Numbered from the stretch's first letter, positions 39,118 to 47,631 are shown. The stretch is DNA of 64,000 nucleotides from Methylobacterium sp. GXS13 (GCF_001455965.1 NZ_LKKO01000001.1:558001-622000), one strand, 5' to 3'. The notes: generated by a model not told the origin, from the letters alone. Translations and numbers: made by a program.

Positions 39118-39561
39118 CTACGGCGCCGGTGCGAAGTGAAACCCATCCGGGGCGACGTGCTGCTGTGCCCGGCCGGCGCGCCGGTCGGCGACCCAGTCCA
39201 GGATGCTGGCGACCACGCGCTCGGAATAGGGTTTCGCGATCACCCCGATGGCCCCTGCAAAGTCCGCAGGGATGCGCTTGGAATTGGCGGTCATGAACAC
39301 CACGGTGATCCGCGGGTCCGCGGCGAGCTCCCGGGCGACCTCCACGCCGGTGGGTCCGTCGACCAGGTGGATGTCCACGAAGGCGACGTCGGGTTCGGCC
39401 GAGCGTCCGAGCGCGATCGCCTCCGCTGAACTTCCAGCGATACCGACCGTGACATGCCCGAGTTCGTCGAGCAGGCATTCGAGTTCGAGCGCGATCAGCA
39501 CCTCATCCTCGACCACGAGGATGCGGAGCGCAGCATCCGCGCCGGCGTTCCCACCCCTCAT
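39118..39561 (-). CDS. Single-domain response regulator (LovR-like)
   Basis: This 147-residue receiver-only protein has acidic residues near ILVVEDEVLIALELE, phosphoacceptor Asp63 in VAFVDIHLVDG, Thr in VVFMTANS and Lys110 in VIAKPY. There is no output domain. It lies 66 bases downstream of the LOV histidine kinase on the same strand, like lovK-lovR in Caulobacter, where LovR is a phosphosink or modulator of the general stress response. That role is inferred from context. Confidence 0.88.
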   Translation of the reverse strand: MRGGNAGADAALRILVVEDEVLIALELECLLDELGHVTVGIAGSSAEAIALGRSAEPDVAFVDIHLVDGPTGVEVARELAADPRITVVFMTANSKRIPADFAGAIGVIAKPYSERVVASILDWVADRRAGRAQQHVAPDGFHFAPAP

Positions 39562-39627
39562 GCGATCTCCCTTTTGGTGTCTCGACCGCTGAGCTTGGCG
39601 CGAGCTTGAAGCGTTTGGCCCGAATTC

Positions 39628-40719
39628 TCAAGCCGGCAGTTGAAGCGGGATATCGATCTCGACATGGGTGCCGGGCCCGGCATCGGCCCAGGCGATGGTC
39701 CCGCGCAGCTGGCGGACCACCATTTCCACCAGATTCCGGCCGAAGCCCGCGGGGTTCGGCGCCGCAGCCGCCAAGCCGACGCCGTCGTCCCGGATCGTCA
39801 GTTGCATGCCGGCCTCGGTGCGGCGGGCCGTGATCGAGACGCGTCCCTCCCGCGCGTTCGGGAAGGCATGGCGCAGGGCGTTGGCGGTCAGCTCGTGAAT
39901 CAGCAGGGCCAGCGGTGCCGCCATCGCGGCGGCCACCGCGATCGGCTCGACCTCGGCCTCGACCCGTTGCTTGTCGTGATCGAGCCCGGCATTCACGTGG
40001 GACAGGAACTCGGCCGCGAAATCGCCGAGGTTGAAATGGGTGCAGTCACCCTCCGAGTAGAGCATCCGGTGCGCGGTCGAGAGGGCGCCGATCCGCTCGG
40101 CCATGCCCTGGAGCGCGTCCCGCGCATCGCCCTCCGGAGTGCGACGGGCCTTGAGCAGCATCAGCGAGGAGATCACCTGAAGATTGTTCTTCACCCGGTG
40201 ATCGACCTCGTGGAGCAGGGCCGTCTTCTGCTCCAGGGCGGCGCTCAGGTCGTGGGTGCGGGCCGCCACCAGGCGCTCGAGCTCGTCGTTGGTGACGCGC
40301 ATCGTCACCTCGCGCTCGCGGGTGTGCGTCATGTCGGCCTGCGCCGCGTAGAAATACGCGAGACCGGCCGCGTCGTGGACCGGCGTGATCGTCATCGCGC
40401 TCCAATAGGTGGAGCCATCCTTGCGGTAGTTCAGCAGCTCGGCCGTGACGGGATTGCCGGCCTCGACGGCGGTCCGGATCCGAGCGATCTCGGCCGGATC
40501 GGTTCCCAGTCCCTGAAGCATGCGGCAGTTGCGCCCAAGAAGCTCGTCGGCGTCGAACCCGGTCAGTTCTAGGAACGCGTCGTTGGCCCAGGAGATCGGG
40601 TTGTCGGGCGCGCGCGCGTCCGTGATGACCATCGGGGATGGACTGCGCGCGAAGGCATCGACCAGCATCGCATGCGGCGGACTGGGCTCGAGAGGGGCAC
40701 TCAACACATCATTCCACAC
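39628..40719 (-). CDS. LOV-domain blue-light sensor histidine kinase (HisKA_2 type)
   Basis: This 363-residue cytoplasmic kinase has an N-terminal PAS/LOV domain (about 20-130) with GRNCRMLQG, in which Cys65 is the expected flavin-adduct cysteine, and FYAAQADMTHTRE as the last strand. A HisKA_2 dimerisation domain follows (phospho-His174 in EVDHRVKNNLQ) and then an ATPase domain with ELTANALRHAFPN and DDGVGL and GFGRNLV. This is the LovK layout. It is followed by a receiver-only regulator and diverges from the AmpG-like gene with 189 bases between. Light response is inferred from the intact Cys. Confidence 0.9.
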   Translation of the reverse strand: MWNDVLSAPLEPSPPHAMLVDAFARSPSPMVITDARAPDNPISWANDAFLELTGFDADELLGRNCRMLQGLGTDPAEIARIRTAVEAGNPVTAELLNYRKDGSTYWSAMTITPVHDAAGLAYFYAAQADMTHTREREVTMRVTNDELERLVAARTHDLSAALEQKTALLHEVDHRVKNNLQVISSLMLLKARRTPEGDARDALQGMAERIGALSTAHRMLYSEGDCTHFNLGDFAAEFLSHVNAGLDHDKQRVEAEVEPIAVAAAMAAPLALLIHELTANALRHAFPNAREGRVSITARRTEAGMQLTIRDDGVGLAAAAPNPAGFGRNLVEMVVRQLRGTIAWADAGPGTHVEIDIPLQLPA

Positions 40720-40908
40720 TTGGTCGACACGATTTGAGCCAGCGGCGGCCCCCTGCGCGCTCCGCGGCTGCGGAACGTGGACACCGCGTTAAGCATGCTT
40801 CGACCATGATAAAGGCGCTCGGCCTCCCGATTCAGCCGAGACCCGAACGGCCCAAGGCTGCCACGATTTCGCGAGATCAAGGCCAATAGGGCTCAGGAGT
40901 TCCATACC

Positions 40909-42291
40909 ATGGGCAACCCGCCACAGGCTTTGCGTCGCTTTCATCTGCGCGACATCGTCGAGGACCGGCGGATCATACTGATGCTGGCGCTCGGATTCTC
41001 CTCCGGGCTGCCGCTGCTGCTGGTGCTCGGGACCTTCACGCTCCGGCTCGCCTTCTCGGATATCGACGTGCGGGCGATCGGCCTGTTCAGCTACGTGGCC
41101 CTGCCGTACTCGCTGAAATTCCTCTGGGCGCCGGCGATCGACCGGCTGAACGTGCCGGTCCTGAGCGCGCGGCTCGGCCGGCGCCGCGCCTGGATGGTGA
41201 CGACTCAGGCCGCCGTGGCCCTGTGCCTGGTCCTGATGGCCATCTCGGACCCGAACACCAATCTCGCGCTGCTGGGCCTCGGGGCCTTCCTGGTGGCGTT
41301 CTGCGCGGCCAGCCAGGACGTGGTGGTGGATGGCTGGCGCATCGACGCGGCCGGCAGCGACTTCCAGGGCATCCTGGCGGCGACCTCGAACCTCGGCTAC
41401 CGGCTCGGGCTGATCGCGGCCGGGGCCGGGGCCCTGTTCAGGTCCTCGGCCGGAGGCTGGACGCTCGCCTACCTGATCATGGCCGCCCTGATGCTGGTGG
41501 GCATGATCGCCGCGCTTCTGGCGCCGGCCTTCGACGCGCCGCCGCGGGTCAAGGCGGATGCGACCGGCCATTCCCGGTTCTGGTCGATGCGCCGGGCCGT
41601 GCTCGAGCCGCTGACCGAGCTGCACGGCCGCTTCGGTGGCGCGCTCTGGGGTATCCTGCTGCTGGTGGCCCTCTACCGCCTGCCGGACTTTCTGTCGGGG
41701 GTGATGGCGAGCCCATTGTACCGGGCACTCGGCTTCGACCTGAAGGAGATTGCCACCGTCACCAAGCTCTATGGCATCTGGGTCGGGATCGCGGGCGGCT
41801 TCGCGGGGGGTTGGGCGCTGGCCCGGATGGGTCTATTCCTGACCCTGCTGCTCGGTGCCTTCCTGGCGGCCTCCTCGCATCTCGCCTTCGCCTGGCTCTC
41901 GGCCGGCGCCCCCGAGATCTGGCGCTTGACGATCGCGATCTCGATCGAGAACTTCTGCGGCTCCTTCGCGGGCATCGTCCTCATCGCCTACATGTCCAGC
42001 CTCACCAGCACGGCCTATGCGGCGACGCAGTACGCGCTGTTCTCCTCACTCTACGCCCTGCCGGGCAAGCTGGTCGCGGGCTCCTCGGGGTTCGTGGTCG
42101 CGGCGATCGGCTATCCGGCCTTCTTCGTCATGACCTCGCTGGTCGGGATCCCGGTGCTGATCCTGTGCCTCGCGGTCGGGCGACGCGGGCGGCGGCAGGA
42201 CGAGGCTGCCGCGCGGGCGTCCGAGGAAGCGGGGAACCGCATCCCGGCGCCCGAGCTTCCTTCCACGGCGCGGGCCTCCGGCACCGCGTGA
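40909..42291 (+). CDS. AmpG-family MFS transporter
   Basis: This 460-residue membrane protein has about 12-14 hydrophobic segments and AmpG-like landmarks: GFSSGLPLLLVLGT near the N terminus, LPYSLKFLWAPAIDR after the second segment, GRRRAWM, and AASQDVVVDGWRID in segment 5. AmpG imports GlcNAc-anhydromuramyl peptides for cell-wall recycling. Alphaproteobacterial homologues may carry other muropeptides or solutes, so the substrate is inferred. EcsC follows 25 bases later, so the two may be one transcript. Confidence 0.88.
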   Translation: MGNPPQALRRFHLRDIVEDRRIILMLALGFSSGLPLLLVLGTFTLRLAFSDIDVRAIGLFSYVALPYSLKFLWAPAIDRLNVPVLSARLGRRRAWMVTTQAAVALCLVLMAISDPNTNLALLGLGAFLVAFCAASQDVVVDGWRIDAAGSDFQGILAATSNLGYRLGLIAAGAGALFRSSAGGWTLAYLIMAALMLVGMIAALLAPAFDAPPRVKADATGHSRFWSMRRAVLEPLTELHGRFGGALWGILLLVALYRLPDFLSGVMASPLYRALGFDLKEIATVTKLYGIWVGIAGGFAGGWALARMGLFLTLLLGAFLAASSHLAFAWLSAGAPEIWRLTIAISIENFCGSFAGIVLIAYMSSLTSTAYAATQYALFSSLYALPGKLVAGSSGFVVAAIGYPAFFVMTSLVGIPVLILCLAVGRRGRRQDEAAARASEEAGNRIPAPELPSTARASGTA

Positions 42292-42316
42292 TGCGACCAG
42301 ATCCAGGAATTGACGG

Positions 42317-43255
42317 ATGAGCACGAGCGACCTCACTCGCGCCGACGAAACGCTGCCGGCGACGATCCCCGAGACCGCCTTGAGCGAGGCGGACCTCGCC
42401 GCGCTGCGCCGGGCCGTGCAGGTGTTGGAGCGGCCGAGCCTCGCCGCCCGCCTGTCCTCGGCCGCCGGTGCCCCCCTCGACATCATCGGCCGCTCGTTGC
42501 CCGCTCCGGTCACCGAGGCGGTCGGCCGGTCCACCGAGGCGGCGATGCGCGGCGCGCTGCGGGTCGCCCTGGCGACGCTGCCGCGCACGAACGTGGTCCC
42601 CGCCGATGGCACCACGCTCGAGGAGGGCGTCGCCAGGACGGAGAGCCGGCTGACCCGGCTGTTGGGTTCGGGCGATACCAAACACAAGGCCTTCGCGGCT
42701 CTCTCCGGCGCCATCGGGGGGGCGTTCGGGCTCGCGACCCTGGCGGTGGAGCTTCCCGTCTCGACCACGCTGATGCTGCGCTCGATCGCCGAGATCGCCC
42801 GGGAGGAGGGCGAGGATCTCGAGACGCCGGAAGGCGCGCTGGCCTGTGTCCAGGTCTTCGCGCTGGGCGGTCGCACGGCGGCCGAGAGCGAGGCCGGCTC
42901 GGCGCTCACCGAGAGCGGTTACTTCGCCGTGCGCGCGGCCCTGGCCAAGACCCTGTCCGAGGCCGCCCGCTACGCCGGCAGTAAGACCCTGCTCGACCAG
43001 TCGGCCCCGGCGCTGATCCGGTTCACCGCGCAGATCGCGGCCCGGTTCGGTCTCGTCGTATCCCAGAAGGTCGCCGCCCAGGCGGTGCCGATCCTGGGCG
43101 CCTTCGGCGGCGCAGCGGTGAACACCGCCTTCATGAGCCACTTCCAATCGACCGCCCGCGCGCATTTCACCGTGCGGCGGCTGGAGCGGGCCTATGGTCC
43201 GGCCGCCGTCCGGGCGGCCTACGAGGTGGAGAAGGCGGCTCTCGGGGTGGCCTGA
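42317..43255 (+). CDS. EcsC family protein
   Basis: This 312-residue protein shows the EcsC domain (about 90-300): AFAALSGAIGGAFGLATLAVELPVSTTLMLRSIAEIAREEGED followed by ACVQVFALGG, and a C-terminal AFGGAAVNTAFMSHFQSTARAHFTVRRLE. Gly-rich hydrophobic segments suggest membrane association. The family is named after B. subtilis EcsC, next to an ABC transporter of unclear role; the function is not established. It starts at ATG 42317, 25 bases after the AmpG-like gene. Confidence 0.87.
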   Translation: MSTSDLTRADETLPATIPETALSEADLAALRRAVQVLERPSLAARLSSAAGAPLDIIGRSLPAPVTEAVGRSTEAAMRGALRVALATLPRTNVVPADGTTLEEGVARTESRLTRLLGSGDTKHKAFAALSGAIGGAFGLATLAVELPVSTTLMLRSIAEIAREEGEDLETPEGALACVQVFALGGRTAAESEAGSALTESGYFAVRAALAKTLSEAARYAGSKTLLDQSAPALIRFTAQIAARFGLVVSQKVAAQAVPILGAFGGAAVNTAFMSHFQSTARAHFTVRRLERAYGPAAVRAAYEVEKAALGVA

Positions 43256-43381
43256 GCAGGGGGCTCTCGACGACGACGCCTCGCCGTCATTGCGAGCGCT
43301 GTCGAATCCCGAACCCGCCTTGATCCGCACTTCCGGTACCTCCAGAACCGATCCGCGTAACGCGGACAGACGGAGGCGATC

Positions 43382-44059
43382 CTGATCAGCAACGCGGAGA
43401 TGGTGACCCGGCTCGCCCTGGCGGCTCTGGCGGGCAGCGTGATCGGGCTGGAGCGGGAGCGTCTGCTCTGGGCGGCGGGCCTGCGGACGCACATGCTCGT
43501 CTGCGTCGGCTCCTGCCTGATCATGATCGTCTCGGCCTTCGGCTTCAGCGACGTGCTCGGGACGAAGAACGTCGTGCTCGATCCCTCGCGCATCGCCGCG
43601 CAGGTGGTCTCGGGGATCGGGTTCCTCGGGGCCGGCACGATCCTGCTGCGCGGCGAGGTGGTGAAGGGCCTCACCACGGCGGCGAGCCTCTGGGGCGTCG
43701 CCGCCATCGGGCTCGCGGTGGGCAGCGGGCTCTACGTGCCGGCCCTGGCGACCACGGCGCTGGTGGTCGGCATCCTGGCCGGGATCAAGCCGTTCGAGGA
43801 GCGCTGGCGGGAGCGGATGCGGTCCCAGACCCTGCGGATGACCGTCCGCAAGGGCACCATGTCGATCGACACGCTCCACGACGTCACGGGCGAGCGCGCC
43901 TCGCGGGTCCGCCAGTTCACCACCCGCCCGGCCTCGGACCCGGAGCTCGACGAGGTGACCGTCACCTTCGTGCGGCTGTCGCGGACGAGCTTCGAGGCAA
44001 TCGCCGCGAAGCTGCGTGAGACGGCCGACGTCATCTCGGTCGATACCGTCGGCAGCTGA
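43382..44059 (+). CDS. MgtC/SapB family membrane protein
   Basis: This 225-residue protein (using a CTG start) has four or five membrane segments in its N-terminal half. MgtC hallmarks are RLALAALAGSVIGLERER, HMLVCVGSCLIMIVS, RIAAQVVSGIGFLGAGTILL and VKGLTTAASLWGVAAIGLAVG. A soluble C-terminal part (about 150-225) follows. MgtC-type proteins affect magnesium adaptation and ATP synthase in pathogens; here the role is unknown. ATG 43400 has no space for its ribosome site, whereas GGAGG at 43372-43376 is well placed for CTG 43382, which restores the usual ISNAEMVTRL N terminus. Confidence 0.85.
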   Translation: MISNAEMVTRLALAALAGSVIGLERERLLWAAGLRTHMLVCVGSCLIMIVSAFGFSDVLGTKNVVLDPSRIAAQVVSGIGFLGAGTILLRGEVVKGLTTAASLWGVAAIGLAVGSGLYVPALATTALVVGILAGIKPFEERWRERMRSQTLRMTVRKGTMSIDTLHDVTGERASRVRQFTTRPASDPELDEVTVTFVRLSRTSFEAIAAKLRETADVISVDTVGS

Positions 44060-44062
44060 GGC

Positions 44063-45586
44063 CTACGCGGCCGCCTCGCCGTCGAGGAACAGGCGATAGG
44101 CCGGGTTCTCGGTCTCGTCGGTGGCCGGGTAGCCCAGCGCCTCGATCGCCGAGTCGAACCGGGCGCGCTCAACCGGCGGCACCGCGATCCCGGCGAGCAC
44201 CCGGCCGTAATCGGCGCCGTGATTGCGGTAGTGGAACAGGGTGATGTCGAAGTTCGGACCCAGGGCGTCCAGGAACTTCATCAGCGCGCCCGGCCGCTCC
44301 GGGAACTGGAAGCGGAACAGCCGCTCATGCGCGACGCCCACCGCCCGGCCGCCGACCATGTAGCGGACATGGACCTTGGCCATCTCGTTGTCGCTCATGT
44401 CGAGCACGCGGTAGCCGGCCTCACGCAAATCGCCGATCAGCCCCTGCTTCTCGCGCTTGCCGCCCGCGACGTTGATGCCCACGAAGATCTGCGCCTCGGC
44501 GCCCGGCGCGTGGCGGTAGTTGAACTCGGTGATCGCCCGCGGCCCGAGCGCCCGTATGAACGCCCGGTAGGCGCCGGGCTGCTCCGGGATGGTGACGCCG
44601 AGCAGGACCTCGCGCTGCTCGCCGATCTCCGCCCGCTCGGCGATATGGCGCAGCCGGTCGAAGTTGAGATTCGCCCCCGACGAGATGGCGATCAGGGTGC
44701 CGTCGCCGCCCTCGCGCTCGGCGTAGAGCTTGGCCCCGGCAAGGCTCAGCGCCCCGGAGGGCTCGGAGACGGCCCGCGTGTCGTCGAAGATGTCCTTGAC
44801 CGCCGCGCACATGGCGTCGGTGTCCACCGTGATGACTTCGTCGAGGTGCTCGCGGCAGAGCCGAAACGTCTCCTCGCCGGCCTGGCGCACGGCGACGCCG
44901 TCGGCGAACAGCCCGACCGTGGGCAGGCTGACCCGCGTGTCGGCAGCCAGGGCCGCGGCCATGCAGGCGGCGTCCTCCGGCTCGACGCCGATCACCTTGG
45001 TGCCGGGCCGCAGGTACTTCACGAAGGTCGCGATCCCGGCCGCCAGCCCGCCGCCGCCTACCGGCACGAAGATCGCCTCGATCGGCCCGGTATGCTGCTC
45101 CAGGATCTCCTTGCCGATGGTCCCCTGGCCCGCGATCACCTCGGGATCGTCGAACGGGTGCAGGAAGGTCAGGCCCTGCTCGGCCTCCAGGATCTTCGCC
45201 TGGGCCAGGGCCTCGTCGAAGGCGTCGCCGTGCAGCAGCACCTCGGCACCGCGCGCCCGGCAGGCATCGACCTTGATCGACGGGGTCGTGCGCGGCATCA
45301 CGATCACCGCCCGGGCCCCGAGCTTGGCCGCCGCCAGCGCCACGCCCTGCGCATGGTTGCCCGCCGAGGCGCAGACCACGCCGCGGGCGATCTGGTCCGG
45401 GCTCAGCCCCGACATCTTGTTGTAGGCGCCCCGCAGCTTGAACGAGAAGACCGGCTGCAGGTCCTCGCGCTTCAGGAGCACGGGCCGGCCGAGCCGCTTG
45501 GTCATCCGCGGCATCGGATCGAGCGGGCTCTCGATCGCCACGTCGTAGACGCGGGCGGTCAGGATCTTGCGGATGTAGTCGGTCAT
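44063..45586 (-). CDS. ilvA: Biosynthetic threonine ammonia-lyase
   Basis: This 507-residue PLP enzyme deaminates threonine to 2-oxobutanoate, the first step of isoleucine synthesis. The PLP lysine is K50 in FSFKLRGAYN, the phosphate-binding loop is GGGGLAAG, and the SAGNHAQGVALAA segment is typical. The C-terminal third (about 330-507) has two ACT-like regulatory domains (RPGALMKFLDALGPNFDITLFHYRNHGADYGRVLAG), so feedback inhibition by isoleucine is expected. ATG at 45586 is the family start. The ParE gene lies 74 bases upstream on the same strand. Confidence 0.94.
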   Translation of the reverse strand: MTDYIRKILTARVYDVAIESPLDPMPRMTKRLGRPVLLKREDLQPVFSFKLRGAYNKMSGLSPDQIARGVVCASAGNHAQGVALAAAKLGARAVIVMPRTTPSIKVDACRARGAEVLLHGDAFDEALAQAKILEAEQGLTFLHPFDDPEVIAGQGTIGKEILEQHTGPIEAIFVPVGGGGLAAGIATFVKYLRPGTKVIGVEPEDAACMAAALAADTRVSLPTVGLFADGVAVRQAGEETFRLCREHLDEVITVDTDAMCAAVKDIFDDTRAVSEPSGALSLAGAKLYAEREGGDGTLIAISSGANLNFDRLRHIAERAEIGEQREVLLGVTIPEQPGAYRAFIRALGPRAITEFNYRHAPGAEAQIFVGINVAGGKREKQGLIGDLREAGYRVLDMSDNEMAKVHVRYMVGGRAVGVAHERLFRFQFPERPGALMKFLDALGPNFDITLFHYRNHGADYGRVLAGIAVPPVERARFDSAIEALGYPATDETENPAYRLFLDGEAAA

Positions 45587-45660
45587 TGTTTTGGGACTTC
45601 GGCGCACGGCGCGGATGGGCCGAGATAGACCTTCAGAGCGCCAGATGCGAGCGGGGGCCG

Positions 45661-45951
45661 TCAGGTCAGATGCCGCGCCCAATCCTGGCCTCCGTGCAGG
45701 ACGCGGACGATCAGGATGCCGTCTGCCTGTTCAACATATGCGACGACATGGGCGCGGTAGGGATACAGCCGCACCGGCGGCACGAAGTCATCCCGGAGGC
45801 GAGCCATCAGCGGGTTCTCGGCCAGCAGGGCGAACAGGGCCTTCAGCCCTCCATAGTACCGCTCGGCCTGATCGCGGCCGAAGGTGGCGGAACCTGACAC
45901 ATAAAGCTCGATGAGATCCCGGTCCGCTTGCCGCGTCGTCCGGATGGTCAC
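45661..45951 (-). CDS. parE: ParE/RelE-family toxin
   Basis: This 96-residue protein has the ParE fold pattern: TRQADRDLIELYVSGSATFG, AERYYGGLKALFALLAENP, and VRLYPYRAHVVAYVEQADGILIVRVLHGGQDWARHL. ParE toxins poison DNA gyrase, whereas RelE kin cut mRNA; the absence of obvious catalytic RelE residues and the ParD partner favour ParE. It overlaps the antitoxin stop by 4 bases. It is the downstream gene of a two-gene minus-strand module. Confidence 0.88.
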   Translation of the reverse strand: MTIRTTRQADRDLIELYVSGSATFGRDQAERYYGGLKALFALLAENPLMARLRDDFVPPVRLYPYRAHVVAYVEQADGILIVRVLHGGQDWARHLT

Positions 45952-46199
45952 GGATTCTGGGTAACCCGCACGCGCTCCCGGGCCTCGGTCAGGACATCAT
46001 CCAGCGACCGCTCAGAGACGCCACTGTCGAACCCTTCGGCGATCAGCGTCTGAAGCTGCGCAAGGCCGTCAATCTTTTCCTGATCGCGGCGGATCAGATC
46101 GCGGACATAGTCGCTTGCGCTGCCAAAGTGCCCGGTCCCGGCCTGAGCCTCGACCCAGTCCTTCATCGCCTCAGGCAACGACACGTTCAGGGTCACCAT
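45948..46199 (-). CDS. parD: ParD-family antitoxin
   Basis: This 83-residue protein has the ribbon-helix-helix start VTLNVSLPEAMKDWVEAQ, then GHFGSASDYVRDLIRRDQ, typical of ParD, with a toxin-binding acidic tail (about 50-83). The frame extends upstream to 46295, but the ParD start is the ATG at 46199. It overlaps parE at the 3' end. The promoter should lie in 46200-46351, which also holds a 23-nt element shared with 48762-48784. Confidence 0.9.
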   Translation of the reverse strand: MVTLNVSLPEAMKDWVEAQAGTGHFGSASDYVRDLIRRDQEKIDGLAQLQTLIAEGFDSGVSERSLDDVLTEARERVRVTQNP

Positions 46200-46228
46200 G
46201 CCGAACGGCCTCCATCGCCGCGCAGCAT

Positions 46229-46251
46229 GGCAAAGATTTTTACCGAATGCC
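46229..46251. promoter_or_regulatory. 23-nt element upstream of parD, copy 1
   Basis: The sequence is GGCAAAGATTTTT-ACC-GAATGCC, whose ends GGCA and TGCC form a short inverted repeat. It lies 29 bases upstream of the parD ATG. The same 23 nt with only the three central bases changed (TGG) occurs at 48762-48784 next to an unrelated gene. It may be an operator or a small repeat. Confidence 0.5.
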
Positions 46252-46299
46252 ATACCGACCCCGCTTGGCAGCCAGCGAGACGTCGAACCGATCAACCTT

Positions 46300-46311
46300 G
46301 CACCATGGTGC
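46300..46311. promoter_or_regulatory. Perfect 12-bp palindrome between divergent toxin-antitoxin modules
   Basis: GCACCATGGTGC is a perfect palindrome about midway in the 152-base gap between parD and the DUF433 gene. Such sites are common operators for self-repressing toxin-antitoxin pairs; which regulator would use it is not known. Confidence 0.4.
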
Positions 46312-46351
46312 TTCGGATCATAAATCCATCCGTCCTCACGGATGAGTTTCG

Positions 46352-46921
46352 ATGCCGCTGGCCCGCCACGCTCTCACGGTTCCGGAAGCCGCCTTCGTCA
46401 CGCGGTCCAGCGTGCGTGGAGTGAACTGCGAGATCGACGCCGGGATCGTCGCAGGGCGCGGCCAAACCGCCCGCGAGATCGGCAGCGCCGATTTGCTCTA
46501 TCTTGCCGCCGTGCGCGATCTGCGCGTCGACCTGGCCCCGGCCCTGCGGCAACGCTTGCGCGATGCGATCGCGGCGGCTCATGAAGCGCACGGGAACACC
46601 GCCCGCATCGGTCATCTCAGCGTCGCCCTCGACGTTGTGGAGGCCGAACTCGCCGATCGACTGCGGATCCTCGATCAGCTGCGCGATGAGGCGATCGAGC
46701 GGAACGCCGAAGTCCTGGGTGGAGAGCCGGTTCTGCGCGGAACGCGGATCCCAGCCCGGCACGTCGCCGACATGGTCCGGCAAGGGACCTCGCCGGAGAC
46801 GCTGGCCGAGGAATTCGACCTGACGCCCGATCAGGTCTCCGCTGCCATCCTCTTCGACCGCGTCAGCCCGCGCCAGGGTCGCCCGCCCCGGAAGGCGCGC
46901 CGCGTTGTACCTGCTCCTTGA
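46352..46921 (+). CDS. DUF433-domain antitoxin-like protein
   Basis: This 189-residue protein has an N-terminal segment like a helix-turn-helix (ALTVPEAAFVTRSSVRGVNCEID, 7-29) and a C-terminal DUF433 domain (about 118-168; VLGGEPVLRGTRIPARHVADMVRQGTSPETLAEEFDLTPDQVSAAILF). DUF433 proteins are commonly the antitoxin upstream of DUF5615 PIN-like proteins, as here. The N-terminal extension of about 110 residues is longer than the usual 75-110-residue members and could provide DNA binding. The next gene overlaps its end by 17 bases. Confidence 0.87.
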   Translation: MPLARHALTVPEAAFVTRSSVRGVNCEIDAGIVAGRGQTAREIGSADLLYLAAVRDLRVDLAPALRQRLRDAIAAAHEAHGNTARIGHLSVALDVVEAELADRLRILDQLRDEAIERNAEVLGGEPVLRGTRIPARHVADMVRQGTSPETLAEEFDLTPDQVSAAILFDRVSPRQGRPPRKARRVVPAP

Positions 46922-47270
46922 CGAGTGCTGCCCGAAATCCCTGATCGGCATCGCGGACGGGGTGGGCCACACCGCGCAGCGGACCCTCGCCATTGCCGAA
47001 CTCGGCCGCCAGGCGACGGATGCAGCGATCTTCGCCTTCGCATGCGAGGCCCGTGCGGTCGTTGTCACCGTGAACGCCGGCGATTTTCTGGCCCTGGCCG
47101 CGCGGGCGCCGGATCATCCGGGGCTGATCCTGCTGCCCTCGTTGCCGCCGGGCGAGACCGGCCAGCTGTTCCGAAAGGTCCTCAGGGCTGCGGACGAGGC
47201 GCTGCGGAAGCCGGGTGGCGTGATCCGGATCGACCGCGCCGGGCGCCTTCACCGCTCCGGAGCGTCATAG
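46905..47270 (+). CDS. DUF5615 PIN-like toxin
   Basis: This 121-residue protein has the PIN-like start YLLLDECCPKSL with Asp6, and later TDAAIFAFACEARAVVVTVNAGDF, the second acidic cluster. DUF5615 proteins are presumed nucleases paired with DUF433. The start is TTG at 46905 within the end of the DUF433 gene, suggesting translational coupling. It is downstream of its partner, in the usual antitoxin-toxin order. Activity is inferred from the family. Confidence 0.85.
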   Translation: MYLLLDECCPKSLIGIADGVGHTAQRTLAIAELGRQATDAAIFAFACEARAVVVTVNAGDFLALAARAPDHPGLILLPSLPPGETGQLFRKVLRAADEALRKPGGVIRIDRAGRLHRSGAS

Positions 47271-47283
47271 ATCCGGGGGCACC

Positions 47284-47631
47284 TCACCCGACCCGCTCCA
47301 CCAACGCCGCCACCCACACCAGCAGCGCCGCCATCTGCGCCATGAAGGTGCCGGCCGAGGCCAGGTCCTTCACCGTACCGATCATCGGGTGATGGCCCGG
47401 GTGGACGTGGTCGCAGAGCTTCTCCACGGCGGTGTTGAGGAACTCGGCGGCCAGCATCAGCAGCAGGCTGACCAGCAGGGCGATCCGGACCCAGAGGGTC
47501 GCGCCCAGCAGCAGGGCCACCGGCACGCCGAGCGCCAGCAGCACCAGCTCCTGCCGCACGGCCCGCTCGGTGCGGGCGCCGTGGCGCAGGCCGCGCCAGG
47601 AATTGAGGAAGGCGAGGACGAGGGCGTTCAT
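47284..47631 (-). CDS. dgkA: Diacylglycerol kinase (prokaryotic DgkA)
   Basis: This 115-residue three-segment inner-membrane kinase makes phosphatidic acid from diacylglycerol. The signature EFLNTAVEKLCDHVHP (E-x-x-N-T-x-E) is intact, with DLASAGTFMAQMAALLVW following. It begins at ATG 47631, which overlaps the AbrB-family gene stop by 4 bases, so the two are co-transcribed. It ends 13 bases from the DUF5615 gene, tail to tail. Confidence 0.92.
   Translation of the reverse strand: MNALVLAFLNSWRGLRHGARTERAVRQELVLLALGVPVALLLGATLWVRIALLVSLLLMLAAEFLNTAVEKLCDHVHPGHHPMIGTVKDLASAGTFMAQMAALLVWVAALVERVG

Noticed and set aside
43284-43297. GTCATTGCGAGCG fragment between EcsC and MgtC genes
   Set aside because: It resembles one arm of a common intergenic repeat, but no partner arm was found, so it was not annotated.
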